This document shows positions 37,060-47,080 of a stretch of 64,000 nucleotides of DNA, piece by piece. The notes beneath the pieces were generated by a model, which worked only from the letters and a program-made list of their open reading frames with translations, was not told the DNA's origin and did no database searches. Source of the stretch: Cristatella mucedo (taxonomy: Eukaryota > Bryozoa > Phylactolaemata > Cristatellidae); NCBI GenBank assembly GCA_009760855.2, contig WPIO01000001.1, positions 10,042,001 through 10,106,000 on the forward strand, written 5' to 3'. The first letter of the stretch is position 1. Every line of letters begins with the position of its first letter. A program made the position numbers and the translations under genes.

Positions 37060-37814
37060 TTACGTTGTCACTATATAAACAAAGATATTTAATTCTTTAT
37101 CAAATAAGTTTGAACCAGATATACAAGTTGACGATTGAACAAGTTTTTTATTTGCATCAAGCACATACCCACCGTCAGCTAAAGTAGAGATCCATCGACT
37201 GTTAATTGTTTTTCCATATAATTCTGTTGTTAAAGACCCATCAACTGTTGCTCTAAAACGTATTACAGTAATATTTCCATCGGATATTCTGCTTAGATAG
37301 TTAAAGTTTATACCGTCATTAGGATTAACAGAGTCGTTTTCTAAGAAGATAGAGTATCCATTCATATCTAAATTTCCATTTAGAGTTCCACCAGTTAGTT
37401 TAAGGAAGTTAGAGTCCATATACGATTTATTTGGAATGTCATTATCAGAATTAGGAGGTCCTACAACAGATACATTCCCATTTACAGTTAGTGTTCCATT
37501 AATAGTTCCACCAGTCTTAGGTAGTTTACTGTCTGCATAATCTTTAGTTGCAGCATCACTAGGGTTTACAGGATTTGCTAGTTCTATTAACTTATAATTT
37601 TTCATATCGATATCTCCATCAGCTGTAGTCACTCTTGATACTTTAGGAACGAAATTGGTATCTATATACTTTCTATTTACCGCATCTCCAACATCAACAG
37701 GATCACCTAAATCCTTTATTAAATTTCCATTCATACTTAAACTGCCTGTAAGTACATCGCCAATTTTTTAATGTAATTAGTTATACCAATTCCTCTTCTT
37801 TTGGGTCTGAATAT
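37060..37814 (-). pseudogene. phage-tail-fibre-like repeat protein B
   Basis: A 'gtatagaa' box precedes ATA at 37,814 where an ATG is expected. A frameshift near 37,765 is followed by a long open stretch (37,060-37,734). Repeats include 'IKDLGDPVDVGDAVNRKYID', 'LANPVNPSDAATKDYADSK' and 'LKLTGGTLNGNLDMNGYS'. This is the clearest tail-fibre-like array in the element, with a non-repeat C-terminal domain of about 70 residues. It lies 3 bp from gene A and about 20 bp from gene C on the same strand. Confidence 0.75.
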
Positions 37815-37816
37815 TT

Positions 37817-38683
37817 CTATACAATAGTAAAAAGAAAATCAATGTAAGTTATTCCACTTGCAACAGTAAATTTATCGATAGCATATCTCCACGTCCCATC
37901 CACATTAATTATTAAAACTAGAGTACCACTAACTCCATAAGTATTATCAGTGGATAACTCTACGTAAGAATTTGTTTTGTCAGTTGCGAACATAATTCTA
38001 CTTACCATTGCAAAGTTGGGTAATACCCCTGGAAAGAATGTTTTGAGATTAATCATGTACGCAATAACTTTTCCAGTGGCTGCAACAACAGGCTTATCAT
38101 TAGGTGTAAGTTGTTGCGGTTGAAATTTATTTCCTGTGCTACCGTTAGCTGTAATACTCAAACCGAGCATATCAAGATAAAATACGGTTGGATAAGTACC
38201 AGAGCTTGCTCCAAAATATCTAAATGATATTTGTTTATTATTATCTATATATTGTTTTGTTACAGTGTTAGAGTCTTTTAAGTTACTAATATCCTTTCCA
38301 CCCATGTTCATACTCGCTGTTGCTTTACCTTGAAACACTTGCGTCATATTCTTTAATAGTCCATAGTTTATAACTTTATAAGGTCTTAAATCACTGTATA
38401 AAGTCCCGTCAGCAGAGTTGCCTGATATACCAAAAACATTCTTATAATTCAACTGCGACATCATCTTTCCATTAGTCTTTGAAAGAAACCCTGATACACT
38501 TGAAACAGTTGATAAATCACCTATAACATTTGTAGCAACACCACCTCCAAAGTTTGAACTAAAACCATAGCTCCAGTTTATTGCATCACCATCATTAAGA
38601 GGGTAGCCTAAGTTAGTTACTCTTTTTCCGTTAGCATTAAGATCACTGTAAATAGATCCATTAATCTTTCTAACTTTTTCCAT
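37817..38683 (-). CDS. phage-tail-fibre-like repeat protein A
   Basis: Intact 288-codon ORF; the ATG lies 11 bp after 'tatatattataa'. The N-terminus has 'LNANGKRVTNLGYPLNDGDA' and the middle 'DISNLKDSNTVTKQYIDN', the same repeat type as B, C and D. The C-terminal ~120 residues (from 'SFRYFGASSGTYPTVFYLD') are non-repetitive and beta-rich in character, a plausible knob or receptor-binding domain. It is the only fibre-like copy without a frame break. Function as a virion attachment fibre is inferred from the repeat, not shown. Confidence 0.75.
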   Translation of the reverse strand: MEKVRKINGSIYSDLNANGKRVTNLGYPLNDGDAINWSYGFSSNFGGGVATNVIGDLSTVSSVSGFLSKTNGKMMSQLNYKNVFGISGNSADGTLYSDLRPYKVINYGLLKNMTQVFQGKATASMNMGGKDISNLKDSNTVTKQYIDNNKQISFRYFGASSGTYPTVFYLDMLGLSITANGSTGNKFQPQQLTPNDKPVVAATGKVIAYMINLKTFFPGVLPNFAMVSRIMFATDKTNSYVELSTDNTYGVSGTLVLIINVDGTWRYAIDKFTVASGITYIDFLFTIV

Positions 38684-38696
38684 TCACTTATAATAT

Positions 38697-39224
38697 ATAA
38701 AGAATAAAAAAGGTAAAGGAGTTGATAGTATAAAAGAAGGAATTGATACAACTAAAGAAGTGGTATCGGGTCTTACAACAGCAACGGAAGTAGGCTCGAA
38801 AGCTGTTATAAAGATAGTACCTAAAGTTGCTATGAAGCTGTCCTTACAAGCCTCAAACAAGATCGCAAAGATTGTTCCAAAGGTATTAAAATCGTTTAAA
38901 GTTATTGGAACAGCTACCAAAGCTCTAGGAGGATTTCTATCAGGAGTAACAGGAATAGTATATCTTGGTTTGTTTATAAAAGAAATTGTTGATGACGTCG
39001 CTTCTGGTAAGTATGGTCAAGTCTTCTGGAAAAAAATGGCAGATAAAAAAGAAGGACTGTCAAAGATGGTTGCAAGTTTGGAAGTAGGTTTCTTCATTAA
39101 TGAGATATTATTAGAAGCAGAGAAAGCAAAGAGTGATTGGTATCTCAACCCTAGTAAGTTTTTATCTGATACATTCGGAGAAGAAGTTTCTTGGGATGCA
39201 ACACAACTTGATCCTATAGCTTAG
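38697..39224 (+). CDS. putative membrane-associated protein, start codon not found
   Basis: The open frame runs from about 38,694 but has no ATG before the conserved-looking coding part; the track's first start is GTG at 38,760. It lies divergent to fibre gene A across a short AT-rich promoter region. It has a Lys-rich amphipathic N-terminal half and one strongly hydrophobic segment, 'GFLSGVTGIVYLGLFIKEIV'. It may be a minor virion or membrane-active protein; the ATG may have been lost by mutation. Confidence 0.55.
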   Translation: MKNKKGKGVDSIKEGIDTTKEVVSGLTTATEVGSKAVIKIVPKVAMKLSLQASNKIAKIVPKVLKSFKVIGTATKALGGFLSGVTGIVYLGLFIKEIVDDVASGKYGQVFWKKMADKKEGLSKMVASLEVGFFINEILLEAEKAKSDWYLNPSKFLSDTFGEEVSWDATQLDPIA

Positions 39225-39242
39225 GAGAAGAACTTTCTTGAA

Positions 39243-39371
39243 ATGCGAGGAGGTTTTCTACCTGTTATTCCAGCTATCATTGCTAGCATAGCAAGTGTAA
39301 TAGGAACAGTTGGTTTAGCAGTTTCAATTACTGTAGCCGTTGCAGGATTGATAAAAAAAAATAGTAGATGA
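39243..39371 (+). CDS. 42-aa hydrophobic peptide, possible minor virion protein
   Basis: A short ORF too small for a standard track. It starts MRGGFLPVIP and continues as one long hydrophobic segment (IIASIASVIGTVGLAV...) ending in a Lys/Arg tail. Short 'GGFLP'-type hydrophobic peptides occur among adenovirus-like and Polinton-like virion proteins, so a capsid-associated or membrane-active role is plausible but inferred. It starts 19 bp after the preceding ORF and ends 4 bp before the next. Confidence 0.5.
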   Translation: MRGGFLPVIPAIIASIASVIGTVGLAVSITVAVAGLIKKNSR

Positions 39372-39375
39372 AACA

Positions 39376-39797
39376 ATGTATACTGCTAGAGCACCTAAAA
39401 TGAATACTCACGAAGAGAGAATGAGTGCTTTATCACTTCAAAGAGAAAGATTAAATAATGCTATTGTAGACTTGAAAAACATGATAGAACTACTTGATAA
39501 GGGTATAGATCTAGATCTAAGTGATAAAGTACAGAATTCAGAAGTCAAAAATAGGTTGACCTACCTTAATAAAGGAAAAGAACTTGTGGAGAAAGGAGGT
39601 GTTAGTTATAGTGAGGATTTAAAACGAGACATAAAAAAGTAGAAGCTTCAACTGTTGGTGGTCGTAAAACCTGTGACTATAAAGCAGAGAGTGCAATGGT
39701 ATTGAGAAATCTTTTTGCACAAGGAAAGAGTCAAGAAGAAATATATAACGAAATGATTAAACTTAGAGACGACCTTAAAAGAAGATGTAAGAACTAG
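39376..39797 (+). pseudogene. hypothetical helical protein, one frameshift
   Basis: The ATG at 39,376 opens 88 codons (coiled-coil-like 'ERMSALSLQRERLNNAIVDL'). Near 39,640 the frame breaks and continues as 'EASTVGGRKTCDYK...IYNEMIKLRDDLKRR'. The stop at 39,795-39,797 shares CTAG with the stop of the convergent HNH gene. No family recognised. Confidence 0.6.
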
Positions 39798-40352
39798 AAG
39801 TCAGTGTAGCGAGTTATTTTATTATCTTCTGTTAGAGTGTAAGTAAAATTAAGTTTAGCAAATTGCAAATGTAAACGTATAGCTTCCATGTCCCTAGCAA
39901 CAGCTGCTTCTTCATCACAAATCAAAATAACCCAAGTGATATTGTTGATTATTTATTTTTATTCTTGATCTCCATTTATTTGTTTTCTTATAATAATCAA
40001 CACCAATAAAGTTAGATGATAAACCTTCTACTTTATTTCTATTTCTCATATTTTCTGAATGAGTTGCTTCACGCAAATTCTCGAAACGATTATTTAGTCC
40101 ATCATTATCAATGCGATCAATCTCGTTTAATGGTAGTTTACCAGTCATTATCAACCACACCAATCTATGTGCATAGTATAATTTTCCATCCACCATTATT
40201 TGTCTATATCCACAATTATTTATTGAACCCGCTTCTGATCCAACTGTTATTCCCTGCCTTCTAGCTTTATTTGTAAATTTACCTGTTAGAGCCTTGTAAT
40301 CAAATAATTCAAGAACTTTATCTCTTAGTTCATCTTGATCCATTGTATGCAT
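39794..40352 (-). pseudogene. HNH endonuclease with AP2-like DNA-binding domain, one frameshift
   Basis: It encodes a phage-type HNH_3-like nuclease: 'YYAHRLVWLIMTGKLP' and 'IDRIDNDGLNNRFENLREAT' hold the catalytic His and the N-N-R/E-N-L-R signature. A C-terminal 'FIGVDYYKKTNKWRSRIKIN' block resembles AP2 DNA-binding repeats. A frameshift near 39,915 interrupts the AP2-like part, which continues in another frame (EEAAVARDMEAIRLHLQ) to the stop at 39,794. Such genes are free-standing homing endonucleases in phages and large DNA viruses. Here it sits alone on the minus strand between two plus-strand genes, as expected of an inserted selfish gene. Confidence 0.85.
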
Positions 40353-40391
40353 TACTTTTTTATTGTTTAATATAATTCTAATTTATATAGA

Positions 40392-41135
40392 ATGTATCAA
40401 GAAGTCAAACTTGATCTATCTGATCATCACATTTATCTAATTAATAAATATAAGGAAACAATCTCTATTAGATTAAAACAAGCTGATTTAAGTGGTACTA
40501 AATCTATTCTTGTAACAGATACTCAAAAAAGAAGAATAGAAAAGTATAAGGCAAAAGGAGTAGGAATACAGTTGAATTTTAGTCTTAATCAGTTAAAGGC
40601 AAATAGCAAACATGGTTCACGTATTGTAGATACAATAAATAAGATATCTGGAGGAAGAGAGTTTCACTTAAAGTTGCCAGCAGGAGTACAATCAGAATTT
40701 GTTCCAAACGGAAATTTCAATAATGCTAATAGATATAGTTATGCGGGTCCGAGGACTAAGTTCCCTCAAAGAATGGAACAAAATTACTAAGGCGTTAACG
40801 ATCTTGATAATCGTGCACTTATTCATGATCATACATATACAGAAACTGGTGGAATGTCAGAACCAAGAAGAACAGAAATACGGAATCTGTCAGACCTTGT
40901 TCTTGCTGAAAGTGCTGCCCGTTATGCTCTTGATCCTAGGCAGCCTGCTTATGTTAGGGAGGACGCTAAAACAGTGGCTGCTATCATGGCAGCAAAAGCA
41001 AAATTGGGTTTAGATTACGATTCATTTGCAACTGATTTCTTAAAAGATAAAGTAAACAATCCATCAAGTTTGAATAAGATAAAAAATTATGCCCGAGGTA
41101 TTGTTGATAGGATGTTCGATATCAGTAGAAAATAG
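40392..41135 (+). pseudogene. phospholipase A2-like virion protein, one frameshift
   Basis: The ATG follows 'tttatataga' with no gap. The first part (132 codons) ends with a calcium-loop-like YAGP at 40,740-40,751. After a frameshift near 40,790 the second part carries HDHTY at 40,824-40,838, the catalytic His-Asp pair of parvovirus-type PLA2, then a helix with 'ESAARYALDPRQPAYVRED'. Parvovirus VP1u-like PLA2 domains are known in Polintons and adintoviruses, where they are thought to breach endosomal membranes at entry. The usual G-x-G spacing of the calcium loop is altered (GPRTK). It is inactive in this copy because of the frameshift. Confidence 0.8.
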
Positions 41136-41172
41136 ATATAAAACTTTTATTTTTCCAAAATTATATAGAAAA

Positions 41173-41572
41173 ATGCCAGATTTGAGAAAAGATTTTGCCC
41201 TTAAAAATATGAAGAGACCGTTCAGTTTAATAAAAAAAAATTAGGGGGTGTCTAATAAAATTAACAAGAGCTAGATACGCAATTAAATTTATAAATATAG
41301 GAACAGCATTAGGAGTAACTGTTTCAAGTACTTATATTCAAATAACACCATCCATTAGCCACGCTGTAACTTTCTTTTCAGCTTTATCTGTAATGTTTGC
41401 GTCAGTTGACGGTGTTCTATCAGAAATAGACAAACGTAAAAGGAATGCTTTAAGTTCAAATTCTGAAATTATCTCAAAGATCACTAATGCTTCATCTGAT
41501 GATGAAATTACAAGAGAAGAGCTTGAAGGACTTGTATTAGGAAGTTCACAAACTGAAACTAATGTTGGTTGA
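41173..41572 (+). pseudogene. small membrane protein, poly-A frameshift
   Basis: The ATG follows 'ttatatagaaaa'. The first 23 codons end in a run of nine A (about 41,232-41,240), after which another frame continues with two hydrophobic segments (INIGTALGVTVSSTYIQI; AVTFFSALSVMFASVDGV) and a charged tail. No family is recognised. The stop overlaps the end of the convergent integrase gene by about 14 bp. Confidence 0.55.
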
Positions 41573-42412
41573 TAACTTGTAACTCTTCTCTAACAAAACT
41601 TCTCTTAATATCAATATCATTTACGAAATATCTAGCAGCTTGTTCTCGTAATACCATTATTCTAACAATGGTATGTTTAGTCAAACTCCATATCGCATCT
41701 GTGGCTCTTCTTCTTTTTTCATCTTCTCCTTCACCTGGTTCTAATAAATATCTAACGGATGTGCCTAATTCTAATAGCTGTTCTCCATAATAATTTGGTT
41801 TCTTTAGTTTTACTTTTTCTTTTTTTATCGCCTTTGCAGGTTCTTCACCAATCATTCTTGTAACACTATTATTTAGATAATCAATAATCTTTGGTAAATT
41901 ATCAATCCACTCTCTGTTTCTATTGTAATCTCCTTTATTAATACTTTCTAATTCTTTTTCATACTGAGCAATAAATACTTTCTCAGCAACTGTTCTATTC
42001 ATTCTTTCAACTAATGCAACGCTCTTTTTAGTAGTACCTTCAATAACACGTGTTTCATGTCTTTTCATTTCTCTAGCAAACTCTCCTTTAAACTCAGACC
42101 CAGGATCAACAGTCATTTCATTTTCTTTGGCCATTTCAAAGGACCTTTACTGTAGATATCTATTATTGCTTTTGTTACTTCTTTAGAAGACTTCGTTTTA
42201 AGAGGTCTTGAATCTTTATACCTGCTAGCAACGTCAATAACACTCACAGCATATTTATATCCAGAATCATTAGGCATATACAGAATATCTGCTTGATGAT
42301 TTTCATTAGGCTCAACAATATTAAAGAAACCTTGTGGAATGTTCTTTGGTCTTGGTTTGAATACTTGACTTATATCTGAGTCAGGATTAAATTTCCCTTC
42401 TTTTTCTTTCAT
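41559..42412 (-). pseudogene. retroviral-type (RVE) integrase, one frameshift
   Basis: The Polinton integrase. The N-terminal frame (42,113-42,412) has the first catalytic Asp in 'HQADILYMP' and 'SVIDVASRY'. After a frameshift near 42,125 the second frame has the second Asp in 'TVDPGSEFKGEF' and the Glu in 'SVALVERMNRTV', giving the D,D-35,E order. A C-terminal 'ELGTSVRYLLEPGEGE' segment resembles the SH3-like tail domain. No N-terminal HHCC zinc domain is visible ahead of the ATG, so the gene may be 5'-truncated or use a shorter form. It starts 30 bp from a divergent plus-strand gene. Confidence 0.9.
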
Positions 42413-42441
42413 TTAGAGTTAAAAACGACATTTTATAGAGA

Positions 42442-43180
42442 ATGGGAATATTTGTGATACATGCTTAAGCACATTTAATGAAGTTGAATACCTTGAAACA
42501 GGCCCGCCTTATTGTAATCCAAAAAGAAAAAGACCAAAACAAAAGTATGAAATACGCTGCAACATCTGTGATAAAGATAAACACACCTATTTAGGACAGC
42601 ATTTAGTGGGTCCCTGTGATTCGTCTTTGATGTGCTTATGCGTGCTGACACTGTGCATGCTGCCACTAACCACATTTGCATGCTGACCCTGTGCATGTCA
42701 TCCCTAACCATATTATTCATCTCGTTTGTTTTTCAAACATGATTTTACTTACCATTCAATTGCATTTCACTTTACAGCAAATGTAAAGCGCCTAGAGAGA
42801 GATTGAGTTCTCTGAGGGCGCTTTATCAAGTGAATTATTATTATTATTATTATTATTATATGGAAGAAACTGAATTTGATTCTAACCTTTTTCGTAACAA
42901 CTACTCTATAATCTGTTCATACTGTAACATAAATTCTAATTATTATAAAAAAGAAAAACCAACTAAACTATATTCATTGGTTAAGAAACACTTAAGAAAA
43001 CAATGTTGTTCTACTTCTTTACATCATTGTTTAGATCATGAAGCCATCTGTTCCATTTCTAAATTATTTCCAGCGGTTAAAGGTAAACACAAAGTAACAA
43101 AGTTAAAAGAGTTAACAGTTTTAATAGTTCATTTATACTTTTCAGGAGGGTACATAACTAACCAAGAGGTTTACCTTTAA
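42442..43180 (+). pseudogene. Cys-rich (zinc-binding) protein, split by a LINE
   Basis: The ATG at 42,442 follows 'ttttatagaga'. A frameshift within the first codons leads to a frame with 'NICDTCLSTFNEVEYLETG' and 'EIRCNICDKDK', two CxxC pairs typical of a zinc ribbon or finger. A host LINE fragment occupies 42,579-42,858. Beyond it a frame with 'IICSYCNINS' and a Lys/Cys/His-rich stretch (CCSTSLHHCLDHEAIC) runs to 43,180. I infer one interrupted gene, but the two halves could be separate. Confidence 0.5.
42579..42858 (+). mobile_element. LINE 3'-end insertion
   Basis: About 280 bp matching the 3' UTR of the CR1/L2-type LINE (aacacacctatttaggacag ... tgtaaagcgcctagagagag ... ttatcaagtg) with (ATT)n at the 3' end. 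The corresponding sequence occurs inverted at 49,003-49,262. No clear target duplication is seen. Confidence 0.9.
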
Positions 43181-44024
43181 TTTTCCAGCACTATCAACGA
43201 AGTAATACTCTGTCGGTAACCTAGTAAAATATACATAGTACTTTAAGTTAACACAGTTGTAGAAGTATTTATAGCTCTTACATCACCGGATACAGCAGTT
43301 GTATCAGTATTAGGTTTTAGAAATACACAATTAGAAGATCCTACAACCATTACATTCAGGATCATTATTGGTGGAGCCATTTTATTTGTCCATGAATAGG
43401 GGTTGATAGCTTTAGTATTGAGTTTAATGCTTTTGGGTCCATCGAGATTGATATTACTTCTGTTATTTTTTTAAGTGTTTTATCTACGGAATTCTTTGTC
43501 GCAACATCAGAAGAATTAACAGGCTCTGCAACATTAGTAATTGAGTTAACACCCATATCAATATTAGATGTTGATGGAAATGCTTTCAATAATACATCTC
43601 TTTTCATTTCATTATAAGTAACACAATAGTCATCGTTTAGGACAACTGGCTTAGTATTACCAGAATTCCAATAAGTAGATGTTATAGCAAAATTATTCAT
43701 GTTTAAATCTCCTAACATTGTATCACCTGTCTTCTTAACATAATTATTTACTTGACTAACATTTACTCCATCGGTAGGATTAACACCTGCTCCAAGATTT
43801 GTAAATACGTTTCCCACCAAGATTAAGTGTTATTCCTGAATTAACAACAAAGTTATTAGTTAAAAGTTAAAGTTATAAGTGTCGGCGTAGGCTTTTGTAA
43901 CAGCGTCAAAGTCATTAACTGGATCGCCTAAATTTATAATTCTATTTCCATTCGCATCAAGATCTGAAAGAATGAAACTATTATTCTTTGATACATAATC
44001 TTCGTTGTGACACTTTCTGTTCAT
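43142..44024 (-). pseudogene. phage-tail-fibre-like repeat protein D
   Basis: The ATG at 44,024 follows 'aattatatag' with no gap. Repeats: 'IINLGDPVNDFDAVTKAYAD', then after a stop near 43,860 and frame changes 'FTNLGAGVNPTDGVNV', 'TGDTMLGDLNMNNFAI' and 'NVAEPVNSSDVATKNSVD'. The C-terminal part below 43,365 is split into short frames ending at 43,142. It is a fourth copy of the fibre-like family, about 5 kb from A-C and next to the exonuclease gene. Confidence 0.7.
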
Positions 44025-44834
44025 CTATATAATTATTTATTAATATTTTAGATCTTCTTAACACTTCTTTAACAACTGGAATAATTCTTACGAATCTAAA
44101 TGGATCTTCTTCTTCAACAACTTGTATTTCTACTTTTTTTATATAGTATTTTATATAATAACCAAAAGTTTTTTATTGTTAAAACGACCATATTCAGAAA
44201 TTGTATCAAATTCGAACTCAAAGTACTTCTCATCTTTAAGCAAAAACATAAAAAGTGGTTCGCGAATTGGCATATCAAAATCATAACTTGTTGGAATTCT
44301 AACTGTTCCTGCAGCAACATAATCTTTAGGTATATCATAGCAATTCAATCCATGAACGAATATTTCAAATTCTGAATAGAAACATCTACTTAATTTTAAT
44401 ACATGTAATCCAAGAAGACATTGAGCAAGATACTTTTTTGGTATAAAATCTTCAACTATATTACGACTCCATAAACATATTATTTCTATTAGCGTATCTT
44501 GGTCAATAATTCCATCTGGAGAATAACGATAAACTCCGTCACTAGTAAAACACTCATTTGAATTCTTAATACTTCTATTTAACTTCATTTCTAGAAATTT
44601 AGCTGCTATTGGCTCGAATACTTTTCCGAACAATATCTGAGGAAATCTCACTGGTTGAGAGTTAGCAATATATTTTTTTAGTTTTCTATTTGAAATTAAT
44701 TCTATATCACAATCAATTTGTGAACCAAAAACCATATCATTTCCTAAAACAGAATGCACTTCTGATCCTCCAATATTTAACTTCATAGACTTTTTCCATT
44801 CATAAGAACCTTGAATAAAATTTGTCTTTTCCAT
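43981..44834 (-). pseudogene. YqaJ-type viral exonuclease/recombinase with altered active site
   Basis: 227 open codons (44,151-44,834) show the YqaJ/lambda-exonuclease (PD-(D/E)xK) layout: 'QGSYEWKKSM' and 'IGGSEVHSVLG' near the N-terminus, 'LFGKVFEPIAAKFLE', 'YRYSPDGIID', 'LIEIICLWSRN' and 'IPKKYLAQCLLGLHVL'. The usual E-x-K after SPDG is E-I-I here (Lys codon replaced by ATA near 44,486). The frame shifts near 44,150 and a charged C-terminus continues to about 43,981. In DNA viruses such enzymes resect ends for recombination. The substitution and frameshift both predict loss of function. Confidence 0.82.
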
Positions 44835-44857
44835 TATATCTTTTAATTATAATTTTG

Positions 44858-46460
44858 TTAAATATCTAATGAATTGAAAAGAGATCTTCCTTTTCTACAA
44901 GTGAAAAATGTTCCATTACCATTAAATGATAGTTCAAGAGTGTTCTCACAGATAGTGATATAATGAATAACAACCGTCGGTGCAGCAGCAGCTGTAATTT
45001 CAAGTTGTGCGGGTATATTTCCAGCAGCAGGAAGAGCAGCAGTAATACCAGATATTGTTGAATTAAATTCGATTGAAACATCAAGTTTTGTTGTTGACCT
45101 AATAGGTTCATCCTTATATTGGAGATCAATAACATGAATAGAGTAAAGTGTCATCCATTCATGAAAACCAATACCAACAGGAACATTTATTTCATTTGAC
45201 CCAAGAAACTGCTTTCTGAATTGAGTAAAATCAAGAAAAGGAGTTGAACATTTGGCGTCTTTTGGATAACCGCTTCTTGCAAGCGTTGGATACTGTTTTG
45301 ACCCATTAGCAACTACTGTAACATTTTTAATATCACAATGGTTGAAAGTATAAGGATTTCCAGTGTAGCTATTAAATTTATTCTTATTCTGTGCAGCAAC
45401 TATTAACCATCTAACTTTATCAGTTTCATTCTGTATTGATAGAGTCTTTTTAAATTTAAGATTTCGATTGTAATTTGTCAGAGCAACGTTTTCATATCTT
45501 CTAACTCTATAGTTTAGCCTCATTCTCTTTGATCTATCACTTGAAATTTCAGCAAGTGATTTTTGAATGCTTGTATTAGGAGTTACACATGGAACCACCA
45601 ATCTCATTTTTGACAAATTAATTTTAAATGCATTCCAAGCACCATTTCCAGCAACATTAGCTTTTGTTCTACTTTGAATTACATTAACATTATTATCTGC
45701 AGCAGTACCACTTACTCCTGTTATAATAGCATTAAAATAATTTCAATTAACCCTAGTTAGTTCAAGAGTAAATTGAGTATTGTAAATTATTTTATTCATA
45801 TCAGCACAAAAACCAGAAAGTCTTGCTAGAGGTAGTGAAATACTGAAACTGCAAACATTATCTGAAAAAAACATTAGAAAGAAGCCTTCTATAGTAAAAT
45901 CCAATATTTGAATTACTAGCGGTTGAGGAGATAGGACTTAGGTATGGAAATAGTCTAGTATTAGCTGTGTTAGCATTAGCAACAGTAAACATATCATCAC
46001 CTGAATTGGCTTCACCTTTTTTCCAACCAGTTGCAGGGCCTTCAGTTCTGTTATAACTCTCTGGATAACATAAGAGCCCCATAATCGTTGAAACAGTTCC
46101 TATATTTTGTGTTACACTTTCAACCTCTTCAGCGCCAAGTCTAACTTTCATTAAATTAAAGAGCCAAGCACCAGCGTCGTTAACTAATCCTGCACCAAGG
46201 TTACGATTAGGTGCTAAAAATTCACCACCTGGAGTTGTTTGGACTAGAAACTGTCCTTCAAGTAGAAGATAACCATCTGATAGAACATAACACGTCTGTC
46301 GTTCAGCAGGAACATTGAATGTAACTATTTTATCAAGAATGCTATCAGCTTCATTTCCATTAGTTTGGTAAAACTCTCTATATTGACATTCCCTAACTTT
46401 ATAATCAGGAAAATTAGGATCTTCAAGTTCAAGTATAGTATCTATAGGTGCGCTCGCCAT
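44858..46460 (-). pseudogene. double-jelly-roll major capsid protein (MCP)
   Basis: Two long frames are collinear with Polinton/adintovirus MCPs. The N-terminal frame (45,858-46,460) starts MASAPIDTILELEDPNF and holds the first jelly roll. A frameshift in a T-run near 45,870 leads to 'ISLPLARLSGFCADMNKII' and 'YNTQFTLELTRVN', the LPL-x-x-LFGFC...L-L-R signature region of these capsid proteins. A TGA follows near 45,740, then the second jelly roll (44,858-45,616). Total of about 530 codons fits the family. The ATG follows 'tctatagaaag'. It lies in the minus-strand virion block with the pVI-like and capsid-associated genes. Confidence 0.88.
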
Positions 46461-46486
46461 TCTTTCTCTATAGAAAAACTAAAAAT

Positions 46487-47072
46487 TTACTTTTGAATAT
46501 ATAAACCAGCTCCAATTTTCTTTCTCATCATTCCACCATAACCGTCAGGTCTTGTTCTCTCTTCAGTAGGTATAACTGATTTGATTACTTTCTTAACTTC
46601 TTTATATGTTTTTGGATCATTTTCTTTAAGAGTTTCTGAATAGTCTTCTAATTCTTCTTCCATTTTTACTTTTCGACCTTTTTTAGTTTTTGGTATACGT
46701 TTCTCAACCATTGCACGTTTAATCTCTAGATCCATTTCTTTCATCTTTCTATCATAATCTTCTTTTTTCGTCTCTCAATTTTTATATTCTAATTTTTTCT
46801 TTCTCTTTTCTTTTTCAAGATTATCATCCATATCTCTTCGTTTATTTGCATATTCTTGATCTATCTTTTCTTATTTTAGTTGGTAATTCAGTAATCTTCC
46901 TTGCTTGATGCATTTCAATTCCTTTATTAGCAATGTTCATGCTTAGACCAGTTAATCCTGTTAAAACAGGTGTTCCTTTCCCAACAACATCGAGTACTTT
47001 ATCTAAAACTCCAGATCCATAATACTTTCCTCCTCTTATGTTTTTATGATCAATCCTTACATAACTTCCCAT
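46487..47072 (-). pseudogene. minor virion protein with Gly-rich start and coiled coil
   Basis: The N-terminal frame (46,842-47,072) begins MGSYVRIDHKNIRGGKYYG and has an amphipathic, Gly-rich segment (VLDKVLDVVGKGTPVLTGL), resembling adenoviral pVI-like minor capsid proteins in style. A frameshift near 46,855 and a TGA near 46,778 interrupt a Lys/Glu/Arg coiled-coil region, which ends at 46,487 with 'MMRKKIGAGLYIQK'. It is sandwiched between MCP and capsid-associated genes. The assignment as a pVI-like protein rests on position and composition, not on a conserved motif. Confidence 0.5.
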
Positions 47073-47080
47073 TTCTCTAT

